A DNA stretch of 64,000 nt from Brucella grignonensis (GTDB taxonomy: Bacteria > Pseudomonadota > Alphaproteobacteria > Rhizobiales > Rhizobiaceae). Position 1 is the stretch's first letter, and the number at the start of each line of letters is the position of its first letter. The position numbers and the translations under genes are program-made. Positions 9,756 to 19,698 of this stretch are shown here, piece by piece. The stretch covers positions 1 to 64,000 of the forward strand of contig NZ_NNRL01000161.1 of assembly GCF_002252505.1 (NCBI RefSeq), written 5' to 3'. Below the pieces are notes generated by a model. It was not told the origin of the DNA, made no database searches, and saw nothing but the letters and a program-made list of their open reading frames with translations.

Positions 9756-11021
9756 GTGAATCATTTTGAATATCGCGACGGCGTCCTTCACGCCGAAAAT
9801 GTGAGCCTGCCTGAAATCGCAAACGAGGTCGGCACGCCTTTCTACGTCTATTCCCGCGCGACCATCGAGCGCCATTTCCGCGTCTTCAGTGAAGCTTTTG
9901 CGGGTATGGAAACGCTGGTCACCTATGCGTTGAAGGCGAACTCCAATCTGGCCGTACTCAAGACACTTGCCAAGCTTGGCGCCGGCGCCGACACGGTTTC
10001 AGAAGGCGAGATTCGCCGTGCTCTGGCCGCCGGTATTCCAGCAAACAAGATCGTGTTTTCAGGCGTTGGCAAAACCCCGCATGAAATGGATTTTGCGCTG
10101 GAAGCGGGCATCTACTGCTTCAATGTCGAGTCTGAACCGGAGCTGGAAATTCTTTCCGCCCGGGCAGTCAAAGCTGGCAAGGTTGCATCCGTATCCTTGC
10201 GCATCAATCCGGATGTCGATGCCAAGACACACGCCAAAATCTCGACCGGCAAGTCCGAAAACAAGTTTGGCATTCCGCGCGTAAAAGCGCGTCAGGCCTA
10301 TGCGCGCGCCGCGAGCCTGCCCGGAATCGATGTCGTTGGCATCGATATGCATATCGGCAGCCAGATCATTGATCTGGAGCCTTTCGACAATGCTTTTGCG
10401 CTGATGGCTCAGATCGTGAAGGAATTGCAGGCCGATGGTCACAATATCCGCCATGTCGATGTCGGTGGTGGCTTGGGCATCCCTTATCGTACCGATAACA
10501 ACCCGCCACCGCTGCCGGTTGCCTATGCTGAAATCGTCGCAAAGCACATCAAGCCGCTGGGTCTCAAAACCGTGTTTGAGCCGGGTCGTCTGATCGTTGG
10601 CAATGCCGGTCTTCTGGTGACGGAAGTGATTTTCGTCAAAGAAGGCGATGCCAAGAACTTCGTCATCGTTGATGCGGCGATGAACGACCTCATTCGCCCA
10701 ACCCTTTACGAAGCCTTCCACGACATCAAACCTGTCAAGGAAACGAAAGATAGTGCGCCTCGCATTCGCGCCGATTTTGTCGGCCCGGTCTGCGAAACCG
10801 GCGACTATCTCGGCCTTGACCGTGAAGTGGCAAAACCTGCTCCGGGTGATCTGATAGCGGTCTGCACGACTGGCGCTTATGGCGCGGTTCTGTCGAGCAC
10901 CTACAACAGCCGTCTTCTGATTCCGGAAGTGCTGGTCGATGGTGATCGTTATCATGTCATTCGTCCACGCCGGACCTATGAAGAGCTGCTTGCGCTCGAT
11001 TCCGTGCCTGACTGGTTATAA
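9756..11021 (+). CDS. lysA: Diaminopimelate decarboxylase
   Basis: PLP-dependent decarboxylation of meso-diaminopimelate to lysine. The 421-residue protein has the PLP lysine in YALKANSN (K60), the HIGSQI segment, the GGGLG phosphate-binding loop and the C-terminal CETGD substrate cysteine. The GTG at 9756 (MNHFEYRDG) has AGGGA 9 bases upstream and matches the family N-terminus; an in-frame ATG at 9720 would add 12 residues but has a poor ribosome binding site. Confidence 0.95.
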   Translation: MNHFEYRDGVLHAENVSLPEIANEVGTPFYVYSRATIERHFRVFSEAFAGMETLVTYALKANSNLAVLKTLAKLGAGADTVSEGEIRRALAAGIPANKIVFSGVGKTPHEMDFALEAGIYCFNVESEPELEILSARAVKAGKVASVSLRINPDVDAKTHAKISTGKSENKFGIPRVKARQAYARAASLPGIDVVGIDMHIGSQIIDLEPFDNAFALMAQIVKELQADGHNIRHVDVGGGLGIPYRTDNNPPPLPVAYAEIVAKHIKPLGLKTVFEPGRLIVGNAGLLVTEVIFVKEGDAKNFVIVDAAMNDLIRPTLYEAFHDIKPVKETKDSAPRIRADFVGPVCETGDYLGLDREVAKPAPGDLIAVCTTGAYGAVLSSTYNSRLLIPEVLVDGDRYHVIRPRRTYEELLALDSVPDWL

Positions 11022-11105
11022 ATTCCGGTCAAAGCCTCGCCTTTGCCATGATGCGTGTTATCCTATGATGCAAATCGCAACTGGAACACGCATCAGAAAG
11101 TCCAG

Positions 11106-13760
11106 ATGACACAGCAGAAAAAAGACAGCAAAGACTTGCCAATCCGCAAGCGCGATGCGTTTTTCCGCCTGTTTTCCGGCGATGGTGCTGCTTTGCGCCG
11201 CCTTCATCTGCAAAGCTTTCTGACAATCAGTTTCGAGCGGTTGTGGCCGCTCGTTTTGCCGCTGATTCTGCTGATTGCCCTTTTTGCAAGCGTGAGCTGG
11301 CTTGGACTTTTCACGCTGATGCCGCGCTTAATGCATATCGGCGTGCTTGGGCTCTTTGCCTTTGCTGGTCTTGTTGCACTTTATCTGCCCTTCCGTTTTC
11401 GCCTCCCCAATGAAGACGACGTCACAGCTCGTATTGAGGACGTGAATGGTCTGATCCACGAGCCGCTGGCTGTGCAGAGCGGACAAATGGCAACCGGCAC
11501 CAAAGATCCGTTTGCCATCGCTCTCTGGCAGGAACACAAGCGCCGCATGGCTGAGCGGCTCAAAAACCTGCAATCGGGTGTTCCGCGTCCGCACATTCCA
11601 GAACGCGATCCTTTTGCAGTGCGAGCAATCGTGGCTCTGCTGTTTGTGACTGCTTCCGCTTATAGCCTCAGTCCCAATAGCGGGCGCATTGCCGATGCGT
11701 TTCATATCCGCGCAGGTAGCCCGACAGCCGTTGCACGCATCGATGCCTGGGTAACACCACCGCACTATACAGGTCGTGCACCGGTGTTTCTGAGCACAAC
11801 GTTTGATGAAGCGAATGTCGGCAAACCGATCACCGTTCCGCAAGGCAGTATCGTCAACATCCGTGTTATTGGCGGCAGTTCGGAACGACTGACCACAACG
11901 GATTCGACCGGCCATCGCAGCGAGATACAGCCAGTTGCGCCCCAGATCGAGCCCAAAGAGGGCGCAACGGAGGAACCGACAATTGTCGATGGCAGCCGCA
12001 ACTTCCGTTATGATCTGCAGCAGGACCAGACACTTGCCCTGTCCGGAATCGATGCGCGCTGGACCTTTGCTGTCACGCCAGACAATGCGCCAACCATTCG
12101 GTTCACCAAAGAACCGGGCCATGCGCTGAATGGCACTTTGCAGCTTGCCTATGAAATCACCGACGATTATGGCCCGGCCAAAGCCTATGGTGAAATCGTT
12201 CCTCTTGATATGGATCACGAGGACGAGGAAGTCGCCCCTCTGTATGACGCGCCGGAGCTGCCTCTTGCGTTGCCGCGTCGCGGGACCAAAGAAGCAACCA
12301 CTACCAAAGACCTGACCGAACATCCGTGGGCTGGTCAGGAAGTAGCGCTCACACTCGTTGTAACCGATGCAAACGGCAAGACCGGTCGCAGCGAAACCAA
12401 GATCATGAAGTTGCCGGAACGTCCGTTCTCCAATCCGCTTGCGAAAGCAGTTGCAGAGCAGCGCCGCATACTGGCACTTGATGCAACCCAACGCGATCAT
12501 GTGCGCGACATGCTTTCAGCACTGATGATCCGCCCGGAAGAAACCATCAAAAACACGGCCCATTATCTGGGTCTCGTGACGATCCGCACACGACTGCGTC
12601 TGGCCACCGGCGACGATGCGCTACGCGATACTGCAGATTATATGTGGCAGGTGGCACTGGGCATTGAAGACGGCAATCTGTCTGAAGCCGAAAAGCGTCT
12701 GCGTCAAGCACAGGAAGCGTTACGCAATGCGTTGCAGAACGGCGCTTCGCAGGAAGAAATCGATAAACTGACTGCAGAATTGCGGGAGGCAATGCAGCAA
12801 TTCCTGCGTGAATTTGCCCAGCGTCAGCAGCAAAATCCCAATGCCCGCAATACACCTCCCGATCCAAATGCACGCATGCTGACCGAAAAGGATTTGCAGC
12901 GCATGATGGATCAGATCGAAAATCTGGCACGTCAGGGATCGCGCGATCAGGCAGAACAGCTTCTGTCGCAATTGCAGGATATGATGAACAATCTGCAGAT
13001 GGGACAGCAGGCGCAACCGGGTCAGCAAGGCCAGGGCCAGGGTCAGGCCAATCAGATGCAGCAGCAGATGAACAAGCTTGGCGATTTGATGCGCCGCCAG
13101 CAGCAGATGATGAACGAGACCTTCAAACTCGATCAGCAGATGCAACAACAGCAATATGGCAGCGGCGAAGGCGAATATGGAGATAACCAGCTTCCTGGCG
13201 ACAACGGTCCTATGGGACAAGGCGAATCGCAACAGGAGCAAGGCCAAGGTGACCAGCCCGGAAATACGCCTTCAGATTTGGCGGAAGCCATGCGCAAGCT
13301 TCAACAGCAGCAGCAACAGCTCCAGCAGGAATTGCAGAAGTTCAACGAAGACCTCAAGGGCTTGGGCATAGACCCCAATCAGGATTTTTCCGATGCAGGA
13401 AAATCGATGGGCAATGCCGCCGATGCGCTTGGCCGCAGCGAAGGCTCGGAAGCGGGCGACCAGCAAGGCAGCGCTTTGGAAGCCCTTCGCCGCGGTGGCC
13501 GCGATATGATGCAAAAAATGCAGCAGGCCATGGGACAGGATGGTCAGGGACAAAGCAGGCAGAATAGCCAGAATGGTCGCGATCCGTTGGGTCGACAGCA
13601 AGGCAATGGCATGTCAAACGATAATGACGTCAAGATTCCCGGCGAGATCGATATCCAGCGCGCGCGTGAAATTCTCGATGAAATCCGCCGCAAGCTTGGC
13701 AACGCACTGACGCCACAGATGGAGAAGGAATATCTCCAGCGACTGCTGCAGTTCGATTGA
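11106..13760 (+). CDS. TIGR02302 family low-complexity membrane protein
   Basis: An 884-residue alphaproteobacterial protein of unknown function. Two hydrophobic segments near the N-terminus (about residues 45-65 and 75-100) and one near 185 anchor it. The middle is a beta-rich extracytoplasmic region with DNAPTI and DDYGPAKAY repeats. The C-terminal third is very rich in Gln, Met and Gly (for example around 13000-13330). The neighbourhood, directly after lysA, is the usual one. Start 11106 is chosen over 11055, which would overlap no better ribosome binding site; this choice is uncertain. Confidence 0.82.
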   Translation: MTQQKKDSKDLPIRKRDAFFRLFSGDGAALRRLHLQSFLTISFERLWPLVLPLILLIALFASVSWLGLFTLMPRLMHIGVLGLFAFAGLVALYLPFRFRLPNEDDVTARIEDVNGLIHEPLAVQSGQMATGTKDPFAIALWQEHKRRMAERLKNLQSGVPRPHIPERDPFAVRAIVALLFVTASAYSLSPNSGRIADAFHIRAGSPTAVARIDAWVTPPHYTGRAPVFLSTTFDEANVGKPITVPQGSIVNIRVIGGSSERLTTTDSTGHRSEIQPVAPQIEPKEGATEEPTIVDGSRNFRYDLQQDQTLALSGIDARWTFAVTPDNAPTIRFTKEPGHALNGTLQLAYEITDDYGPAKAYGEIVPLDMDHEDEEVAPLYDAPELPLALPRRGTKEATTTKDLTEHPWAGQEVALTLVVTDANGKTGRSETKIMKLPERPFSNPLAKAVAEQRRILALDATQRDHVRDMLSALMIRPEETIKNTAHYLGLVTIRTRLRLATGDDALRDTADYMWQVALGIEDGNLSEAEKRLRQAQEALRNALQNGASQEEIDKLTAELREAMQQFLREFAQRQQQNPNARNTPPDPNARMLTEKDLQRMMDQIENLARQGSRDQAEQLLSQLQDMMNNLQMGQQAQPGQQGQGQGQANQMQQQMNKLGDLMRRQQQMMNETFKLDQQMQQQQYGSGEGEYGDNQLPGDNGPMGQGESQQEQGQGDQPGNTPSDLAEAMRKLQQQQQQLQQELQKFNEDLKGLGIDPNQDFSDAGKSMGNAADALGRSEGSEAGDQQGSALEALRRGGRDMMQKMQQAMGQDGQGQSRQNSQNGRDPLGRQQGNGMSNDNDVKIPGEIDIQRAREILDEIRRKLGNALTPQMEKEYLQRLLQFD

Positions 13761-13837
13761 TCAAAGCACAGTCAGTTTCCGGAATTTAAATGCTGAAAAC
13801 GCTCGCGAATAGCCGCGAGAGATTTTGGTTATGACGT

Positions 13838-13925
13838 GCCGAAAATAGTGATTTGCGAGAACCGGAGCGGGATGTACTTTTTCGTACATGAGCACCGGAA
13901 GCATAGCAAAGCGCTATTTGCAGGC
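13838..13925. repeat. Long imperfect palindrome after the TIGR02302 gene
   Basis: An extended hairpin. The inner arms are TGTAC/GTACA at 13873-13887. Next come CCGGAGC/GCACCGG, and the outer arms are AAATAGTGATTTGC and GCAAAGCGCTATTT, which pair with two mismatches. The total span is about 88 bp. It runs directly into a family B repeat at 13930. Confidence 0.65.
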
Positions 13926-13929
13926 CGTT

Positions 13930-13983
13930 AGAGCATTTCCGGCAAAAGTGCGAAGCGGTTTTGCGTAGGATAATGCGTAAAAA
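13930..13983. repeat. AGAGC repeat, family B
   Basis: Begins AGAGCATTTCCGGCAAAAG and continues through CGAAGCGGTTTTGCG to GATAATGCG. Near-identical copies occur at 29441 (plus), 47390 and 48280 (minus). It separates the TIGR02302 gene from convergent hpt. Confidence 0.75.
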
Positions 13984-13999
13984 ATGCGCCAAATATCGG

Positions 14000-14536
14000 T
14001 TAGTCCTGAACGTGGCCTACATAAGGCAGCTGCCGGAACGAATGCGCTACATCCATGCCATAGCCGACGACAAAATAGTCAGGGCATTCAAAGGCAACAA
14101 AATCCGCATCGAGATCAACCTTGCGACGCACGCTCTTGTCGAGCAATACGGCAATGCTCACGCTGCGCGCACCGCGTTCGAGCATCAGTTCGCGCACGAA
14201 TTTAAGCGTCTTGCCGGATTCGAGAATATCGTCGATCAGCAGTACATCACGATCACGCACATCGCTGTCGATATCACGCAACAGGCGCACTTCGGTGCTG
14301 GTCGTGCCCTTGCCATAGCTTGAAACGGTGATGAATTCGACATCCGGTTCAACCCCGGCATCGTGCATCGCACGAATAAGATCGGCTGCGAAAATGAACG
14401 AGCCTTTGAGGATCGAAATCGTCAGCAGATTATGAAACTTATGTCCGGCGATATCCTTCGCAAGCTCGAGATTGCGCGCGGCAATTTCCTCCGAACTAAA
14501 CAGCACATCGATTGTTTTGCCGCCGACTTCAGGCAT
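14000..14536 (-). CDS. hpt: Hypoxanthine phosphoribosyltransferase
   Basis: Salvages hypoxanthine and guanine to IMP and GMP using PRPP. The 178-residue protein has the PRPP-binding motif VLLIDDILESGKT at about 98-110 and the conserved SSYG segment of the flexible loop near residue 72. The FECPDYFVVGYG stretch near 155 holds the purine-contacting aspartates. It is convergent with the TIGR02302 gene and divergent from the following methyltransferase. Confidence 0.94.
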   Translation of the reverse strand: MPEVGGKTIDVLFSSEEIAARNLELAKDIAGHKFHNLLTISILKGSFIFAADLIRAMHDAGVEPDVEFITVSSYGKGTTSTEVRLLRDIDSDVRDRDVLLIDDILESGKTLKFVRELMLERGARSVSIAVLLDKSVRRKVDLDADFVAFECPDYFVVGYGMDVAHSFRQLPYVGHVQD

Positions 14537-14695
14537 CTGCCGCTTCTCCTGCTAAATAAGCCTAACATGGCTTTGAAAGGCACGCTCTATATCATGCTTT
14601 CTCAGAATTGCACCATTTTGGATTGCCCTCTTCCAGAACAATCAAAGGAAGCATAATCATTTGCCATTTCATTGATTTGTTATAGCGTGGCCATC

Positions 14696-15463
14696 ATGCA
14701 TCCAGACATTATTGAACTGCGCTCCTTTTACGACACGACGCTCGGCCATCTGACCGAGCGTTCTATTCGCATGGCGCTCTCCGCACTTTGGGCGCGTGTG
14801 CCGGGTGAGCGGCTGGTTGGCCTTGGCTATAGCTTGCCCTATCTGGATCGTTTCAGTGCTGATACGGAACGCAGCTTTGCCTTCATGCCTGCCGGACAAG
14901 GCGCGATTGCCTGGCCCTCACCGGAAAAATCCACAACGGCTCTGGTTTTCGATGAAGAACTGCCTTTGCCCGATTCCTCCATCGACCGCATTCTGATGGT
15001 CCATGCTCTGGAATATGCGGAAAATGCTGCTGAAACGCTCAAAGAAATGTGGCGTGTGCTTGCCCCCAATGGCAGGCTGGTTATTGTCGTGCCAAACCGG
15101 CGCGGCGTCTGGGCACGTCTCGACTGGACACCGTTTGGCAGCGGTCGCCCCTATAGCAGTACACAGCTGACAGCCTTGCTGCGCGAAGCCAACTTCACGG
15201 TGAATACCATCAGCAATGCGTTGCATTTTCCACCTGTGAAGCGGCGCTGGATAATGCGCCCCTGTATGGCGGTTGAGGGGTTAGGGCGGAAGCTCTGGCC
15301 GCTTTTTTCAGGCGTTCTGGTTGTGGAAGCTCAGAAGCGGCTCTATCAGGGCCTGCCTGTCGCCCAACGTTCATCGCGGCGTGTCTTTGTGCCGGTGCTT
15401 GCGCCCCATGGCTCTCCGGTCAGCGGTTTGAGAAAAGCCGCACCAAAAGAACCCAAAACATGA
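14696..15463 (+). CDS. SAM-dependent methyltransferase (Methyltransf_11 type)
   Basis: A 255-residue class I methyltransferase-like protein. The conserved core is visible as IDRILMVHALEYAENA followed by LKEMWRVLAPNGRLVIVVPNR, the motif region where class I enzymes contact SAM. The N-terminal GxGxG loop is reduced to LVGLGYSLPYL. The substrate is unknown. The ATG at 14696 (MHPDIIELRSFY) is chosen over a TTG at 14672 because it is the family-like start. Confidence 0.82.
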   Translation: MHPDIIELRSFYDTTLGHLTERSIRMALSALWARVPGERLVGLGYSLPYLDRFSADTERSFAFMPAGQGAIAWPSPEKSTTALVFDEELPLPDSSIDRILMVHALEYAENAAETLKEMWRVLAPNGRLVIVVPNRRGVWARLDWTPFGSGRPYSSTQLTALLREANFTVNTISNALHFPPVKRRWIMRPCMAVEGLGRKLWPLFSGVLVVEAQKRLYQGLPVAQRSSRRVFVPVLAPHGSPVSGLRKAAPKEPKT

Positions 15464-15474
15464 CGTTGCAATCT

Positions 15475-15744
15475 TTAGGCTCAGGACTCATTAATTTGAC
15501 GGAAATGGTGTGAGACCATCCGTTTGGATACGAGGAGAAAAGGCGACGGAAATATGCTTTATTTTCAAGCCATTTCGACAAAGTAGCCGGACGGATGGAC
15601 CACATCCTCCGGACACTGAAATGACTTGGCGATCTGCCGCGTCAAGCCGCTCAGACGGGGAACCACCCCGTTCTTCGCGTCTTTCCTTGCAGCTCTTGTC
15701 ATTTCATGTGCCATTTCCATTAAATTAATGGGTCCTGAGCCTAA
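15475..15744. mobile_element. MITE-like element with 34-bp terminal inverted repeats
   Basis: A 270-bp non-coding segment has left arm TTAGGCTCAGGACTCATTAA (15475 on) and, at 15711-15744, the reverse complement of TTAGGCTCAGGACCCATTAA. The 34-base arms differ at only 3 positions. If the outer TA is the target duplication, the ends begin GGCTCAGGAC, as expected for a Tc1/IS630-type or similar DDE element. A second inverted pair (GACCATCCGT / ACGGATGGAC) lies inside at about 15512 and 15590. ACGGGG-AACCA-CCCCGT forms a hairpin at 15655-15671. No transposase ORF is present, so it must move in trans or be dead. Confidence 0.75.
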
Positions 15745-15830
15745 CAGTAAGGTTTTTCTCGACTTGAACGCGGCGGCGGTTTATGCCCGCTGCGTAACCT
15801 TAAACACAGTCCTTTTGGCGGAGCCAAATC

Positions 15831-16937
15831 ATGACCAATATGCAGAACCTCTCCCGTCCCCAGCCCAAGGCAGGCCTGCTCGATATCGCAGCCTATGTGC
15901 CCGGCAAGGAACATGTTGAAGGCGTCGCAAAGGTCTACAAGCTCTCCTCCAACGAGACCCCGATCGGCCCCAGCCCGCATGCGGTCGAGGCCTATCGACA
16001 CTGGGCCGATCATCTCGCGACATATCCCGACGGTCAGGCCATAGCGCTGCGCGAAGCGATTGCTGAATCTCAGGGTCTCAACATTGGTAACATTATCTGC
16101 GGCAACGGTTCCGACGAATTGCTCGGCCTCATTTGCCAGACCTATCTGGCACCTGGCGATGAAACACTCATCACCGAACACGGTTTTGCGGTTTACAAGA
16201 TCCAGACGATGGGAGCGGGTGCAACACCCGTAACCGTCAAGGAAAAAAACGAACGTGTCGATGTCGATGCGATCCTTGCTGGCGTTACTCCGCGCACCAA
16301 GATCGTTTTCATCGCCAATCCTGCCAACCCGACCGGCACTTATCTGCCGTTTGAGGAAGTGCGTCGCCTCCATGCAGGCCTGCCAAAGCATGTTCTGTTG
16401 GTGCTCGATGCTGCCTATGCCGAATATGTGCGCCGCAACGACTACGAATCCGGCCTTGAACTGGTGTCATCGAACGAAAACGTCGTCATGACCCGTACTT
16501 TCTCGAAGATTCACGGCCTGCCGGGTCTGCGTATCGGCTGGATGTATGCACCGCTGCACGTTATCGATGCGGTTAACCGTATCCGCGGCCCATTCAACAT
16601 GAACTCGGCGGCAATTGCTGCTGGTGCCGCCGCAATCCGCGACCGCGCCCATGTCGTGAAGTCGATTGAGTATAACGAGAAGTGGCTGTCGTGGCTGACC
16701 GAAGAATTCACCAGGCTTGGGCTTCGTGTCACGCCATCGGTGACGAACTTCCTGCTCATGCACTTCCCCGACGATGCTGCACATTCGGCAGACAAGGCGG
16801 ATGAGTGGCTTTCAAAGCGCGGCTACATCCTGCGCCGTGTTGGCGGCTACGGCTTCCCAAATGCGCTGCGCATGACGGTGGGCACAGAAGAAGCCAATCG
16901 TGGCGTTGTGGCTGCTCTTACCGAGTTTTTGAAGTAA
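15831..16937 (+). CDS. hisC: Histidinol-phosphate aminotransferase
   Basis: A PLP-dependent aminotransferase making histidinol phosphate; in Rhizobiales the paralogue beside tyrC may also act on aromatic amino acid precursors. The 368 residues include SSNETP near 35, GNGSDELL near 85 and the PLP lysine in [15 protein letters not shown] (K226). It is followed 4 bp later by tyrC, so the pair probably serves tyrosine and phenylalanine as well as histidine. A MITE-like element sits 86 bp upstream. Confidence 0.9.
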   Translation: MTNMQNLSRPQPKAGLLDIAAYVPGKEHVEGVAKVYKLSSNETPIGPSPHAVEAYRHWADHLATYPDGQAIALREAIAESQGLNIGNIICGNGSDELLGLICQTYLAPGDETLITEHGFAVYKIQTMGAGATPVTVKEKNERVDVDAILAGVTPRTKIVFIANPANPTGTYLPFEEVRRLHAGLPKHVLLVLDAAYAEYVRRNDYESGLELVSSNENVVMTRTFSKIHGLPGLRIGWMYAPLHVIDAVNRIRGPFNMNSAAIAAGAAAIRDRAHVVKSIEYNEKWLSWLTEEFTRLGLRVTPSVTNFLLMHFPDDAAHSADKADEWLSKRGYILRRVGGYGFPNALRMTVGTEEANRGVVAALTEFLK

Positions 16938-16941
16938 GATA

Positions 16942-17880
16942 ATGTCCACGGTCCATTTTGAAAAAGTCGCACTCATCGGTATCGGCCTTATAGGCTCATC
17001 GCTGGCGCGCGTTATCCGCCGCGAAGGCTTGGCCGATCATATCGCCATCGCCACACGCAGTGCCGAAACATTGAAGCGCGCCGAGGAGTTAAACCTCGGC
17101 GACAGCTATTCGACCGACAGTGCCGAGGCGGTCAAAGACGCCGATCTCGTCATCGTATCGGTGCCGGTCGGCTCGTCTGGTACAGTTGCAAAGCAGATTG
17201 CTGGCAGCCTGAAGCCGGGCGCCATCGTCACCGATGTCGGATCGACCAAGGCATCGGTCATTGCGCAGATGCAGCCAGAGCTGCCGGAGAACGTGCAATT
17301 CATTCCCGGCCATCCTCTGGCGGGGACTGAATATTCCGGCCCGGATGCAGGCTTTGCTGAGCTCTTCACCAATCGCTGGTGTATTCTCACGCCTTTGCCC
17401 GACACCGATCAGGCGGCAATCGACAAGCTTTCTGCCTTCTGGACAGCTTGCGGCTCGCGTCTTGATCAGATGGACCCACAGCATCACGATCTGGTGCTGG
17501 CCATCGTCTCGCACCTGCCGCATATCATCGCCTATAATATCGTCGGCACAGCCAGCGATCTGGAACAGGTGACGAAATCAGAAGTCATCAAATATTCGGC
17601 TTCGGGCTTCCGTGACTTTACCCGTCTGGCAGCTTCCGATCCAACCATGTGGCGCGACGTCTGTCTGCACAACAAGGATGCAATCCTTGAAATGCTGGCA
17701 CGGTTCTCAGAAGATCTAGCATCCTTGCAGCGCTCGATCCGTTGGGGCGACGGCGAGGCTTTGTTTGACCTCTTCACCCGCACGCGCGCCGTGCGACGGG
17801 GCATCATTGATGCGGGTCAGGAAGTCGATGCGCCGGACTTTGGTCGTCAGGCAGCCACCCATCCCGGCGAACAGAAGTAA
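16942..17880 (+). CDS. tyrC: Prephenate/arogenate (cyclohexadienyl) dehydrogenase
   Basis: Oxidatively decarboxylates prephenate or arogenate in tyrosine synthesis. The 312-residue protein has the N-terminal Rossmann motif GIGLIGSSLAR near residue 12, the PGHPLAGTEYSGPDAG substrate segment near 115 and HHDLVLAIVSHLPHIIAY near 175. There is no fused chorismate mutase or ACT domain. It is 4 bp after hisC and is convergent with the DUF2125 gene. Confidence 0.92.
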   Translation: MSTVHFEKVALIGIGLIGSSLARVIRREGLADHIAIATRSAETLKRAEELNLGDSYSTDSAEAVKDADLVIVSVPVGSSGTVAKQIAGSLKPGAIVTDVGSTKASVIAQMQPELPENVQFIPGHPLAGTEYSGPDAGFAELFTNRWCILTPLPDTDQAAIDKLSAFWTACGSRLDQMDPQHHDLVLAIVSHLPHIIAYNIVGTASDLEQVTKSEVIKYSASGFRDFTRLAASDPTMWRDVCLHNKDAILEMLARFSEDLASLQRSIRWGDGEALFDLFTRTRAVRRGIIDAGQEVDAPDFGRQAATHPGEQK

Positions 17881-17889
17881 GACTACGCT

Positions 17890-18909
17890 TTACAGGTTCG
17901 GCAGTCGACCGAGCGGTATAAACCCAGCACTGGCTCTTCCCTTACGAACGGCGATCTCGAGAACGGGATTGCCGTTTGCGTCTTTCGGCATGGCGGAAAG
18001 AGCAAAAAGAACGGTGGCAATGTTGCCGCCCTGTTCAGGGAAGACTGTCTGTCCCGCCTGCGCGAAAGATTGCGGATTGACCATCGTGACTTTGAGGTCC
18101 GCATCAATCTCGCCTTCCATATCGACCGAAAACGGACCCGCAATGGAAAGCACTGCCCCGTTTGGCATGGACAGGAACGCCTGATTGATCACGCCGCTAT
18201 GACCGCGCATCCGTTCATTGAACGGCGACGGGCTTGGCGCGAGGAAGGTCGCGGCATCGGCAATCGCTATATCGACCAGCCCGTCAATCTCGGGGCTTTT
18301 GGCATGCCCGATCACATAGGGTTCAAGCTTCAGTGCTGCAAAGCGCCCATTGATCTTGAGTTGGTCATCTTCGCTGCTCATGCGAAGATTCATCTGCTCA
18401 AGCTTGCTGATCGGTTCTGTGGTCGTGGTTTCCGTACGCACCCCGACGCTGACGTCACGCGCATTCAACTCAATCTCGGTCGGAAATGGGCGTGCAAGAC
18501 GCGTATTGGAGGTGAACTTGCTCCAATTGATCTCAAGAGGCTGGATGCCAGGAAACTCGACAAAGGCGGGACCCGATAATTCGTTGCTCAGCGAACGTGG
18601 CGCATAAACCGGAGAACCGGACGTAAAGCGGCCAGCACGCAATGACATGCCTTCGGAGGGCTTCCGCCATGAAATGCTGGCGCAAACCACATTCACACGC
18701 AGCGGGTAGCCACCTGTGTGCAGATCTTCACATTGAACACCGACGCCTTGCGATGCAAGCTTGGCCATATCAGCTTTTGCACGTGCCTCGATCTTGTCTG
18801 CCACATAGAACCAGCCCGCCGTGTAGGCAACAGCAAGCACCAGAGCGACAACTGCGATCGTGATTGGGCGCTTTCTGGATTTCGTGGGTTCAATTCCAGC
18901 ATGCGCCAT
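17890..18909 (-). CDS. DUF2125 domain protein
   Basis: A 339-residue protein with one N-terminal membrane segment (about residues 17-37) and a large extracytoplasmic domain characteristic of the alphaproteobacterial DUF2125 family. The function is unknown. The ATG at 18909 (MAHAGIEPTK) has AGAGG 8 bases upstream, so the TTG further upstream at 18927 is rejected. The usual position next to tyrC in Brucellaceae is consistent but gives no role. Confidence 0.85.
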   Translation of the reverse strand: MAHAGIEPTKSRKRPITIAVVALVLAVAYTAGWFYVADKIEARAKADMAKLASQGVGVQCEDLHTGGYPLRVNVVCASISWRKPSEGMSLRAGRFTSGSPVYAPRSLSNELSGPAFVEFPGIQPLEINWSKFTSNTRLARPFPTEIELNARDVSVGVRTETTTTEPISKLEQMNLRMSSEDDQLKINGRFAALKLEPYVIGHAKSPEIDGLVDIAIADAATFLAPSPSPFNERMRGHSGVINQAFLSMPNGAVLSIAGPFSVDMEGEIDADLKVTMVNPQSFAQAGQTVFPEQGGNIATVLFALSAMPKDANGNPVLEIAVRKGRASAGFIPLGRLPNL

Positions 18910-19122
18910 TGAAAAAGCCTCTTTCAATCAGATACTTGGTTGCGTTGACAAAGCACAGGGCATTTTGGAGCCCAAACCATCATCATCTGTTCTGCTGTCC
19001 CCAACAGGTGGCTATATTATGGCAGGATTGAGTCTTGTGAAGTTTCGCCGATCAAAAAATGCGGGATATCCTGAGAATACCGATAAAAACTCGCCATAAT
19101 TGACCATATATTGATTCCCATC

Positions 19123-19698
19123 ATGACAAGGCGCACTGACGATCAGCGAATGAACGACTTCTGGGTATTCGGTTATGGCTCACTGATGTGGCGGCCCGGC
19201 TTTGCCCATGTCGAGACCATGCGCGCACGCCTGCACGGATATCGCCGCAGCCTCTGCATCTATTCCCATGTCCACCGCGGAACACCTGATCAACCTGGCC
19301 TCGTGCTTGGTCTGGATGCTGGCGGTTCCTGCCTCGGCATTGCCTTCCGCGTACCCGGCGAGATGACCAATGAGGTCATGATCTATCTGCGTGAGCGCGA
19401 AATGTCCAATCATGTCTATCACGAGAAATGGCTGCGCCTGCGTCTGGCAGACGGTCGTGATGTGCAAGCCGTCACCTATGTTGCCGACCGGCGCCACATT
19501 CAATATGCAGGATCCCTCAAAGCCGAGGATGCTGCCGCAATAGTTGCTACTGCGCAGGGCGATTCCGGTGCCAATGTCGACTATGTCTCCAACACACTTG
19601 CGCATCTGCGCAATATGCGCGTGCGCGATCATGCCTTGGAACACGTCAACGATCTGATCTGCAACAAAGTGAACCGGCAGAAACACGACACGGCCTGA
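19123..19698 (+). CDS. ChaC-family gamma-glutamylcyclotransferase
   Basis: The 191-residue protein has the ChaC signature FGYGSLMWRPGF near residue 15 and the LREREMSNHVY segment that holds the catalytic glutamate. ChaC enzymes cleave glutathione to 5-oxoproline and Cys-Gly in the cytosol. The start is uncertain between ATG 19123 and ATG 19150 (MNDFWVFGYGS); neither has a clear Shine-Dalgarno. It is convergent with the following EamA gene by zero bases. Confidence 0.88.
   Translation: MTRRTDDQRMNDFWVFGYGSLMWRPGFAHVETMRARLHGYRRSLCIYSHVHRGTPDQPGLVLGLDAGGSCLGIAFRVPGEMTNEVMIYLREREMSNHVYHEKWLRLRLADGRDVQAVTYVADRRHIQYAGSLKAEDAAAIVATAQGDSGANVDYVSNTLAHLRNMRVRDHALEHVNDLICNKVNRQKHDTA

Noticed and set aside
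11328..12500. Long minus-strand ORF inside the TIGR02302 gene
   Set aside because: It is antisense to a coding gene, has no recognisable domain and is cysteine-rich low-quality sequence typical of shadows.
15510..15728. Short ORFs inside the MITE-like element as a transposase fragment
   Set aside because: The translations show no DDE or other transposase motif; the element is better read as non-coding.
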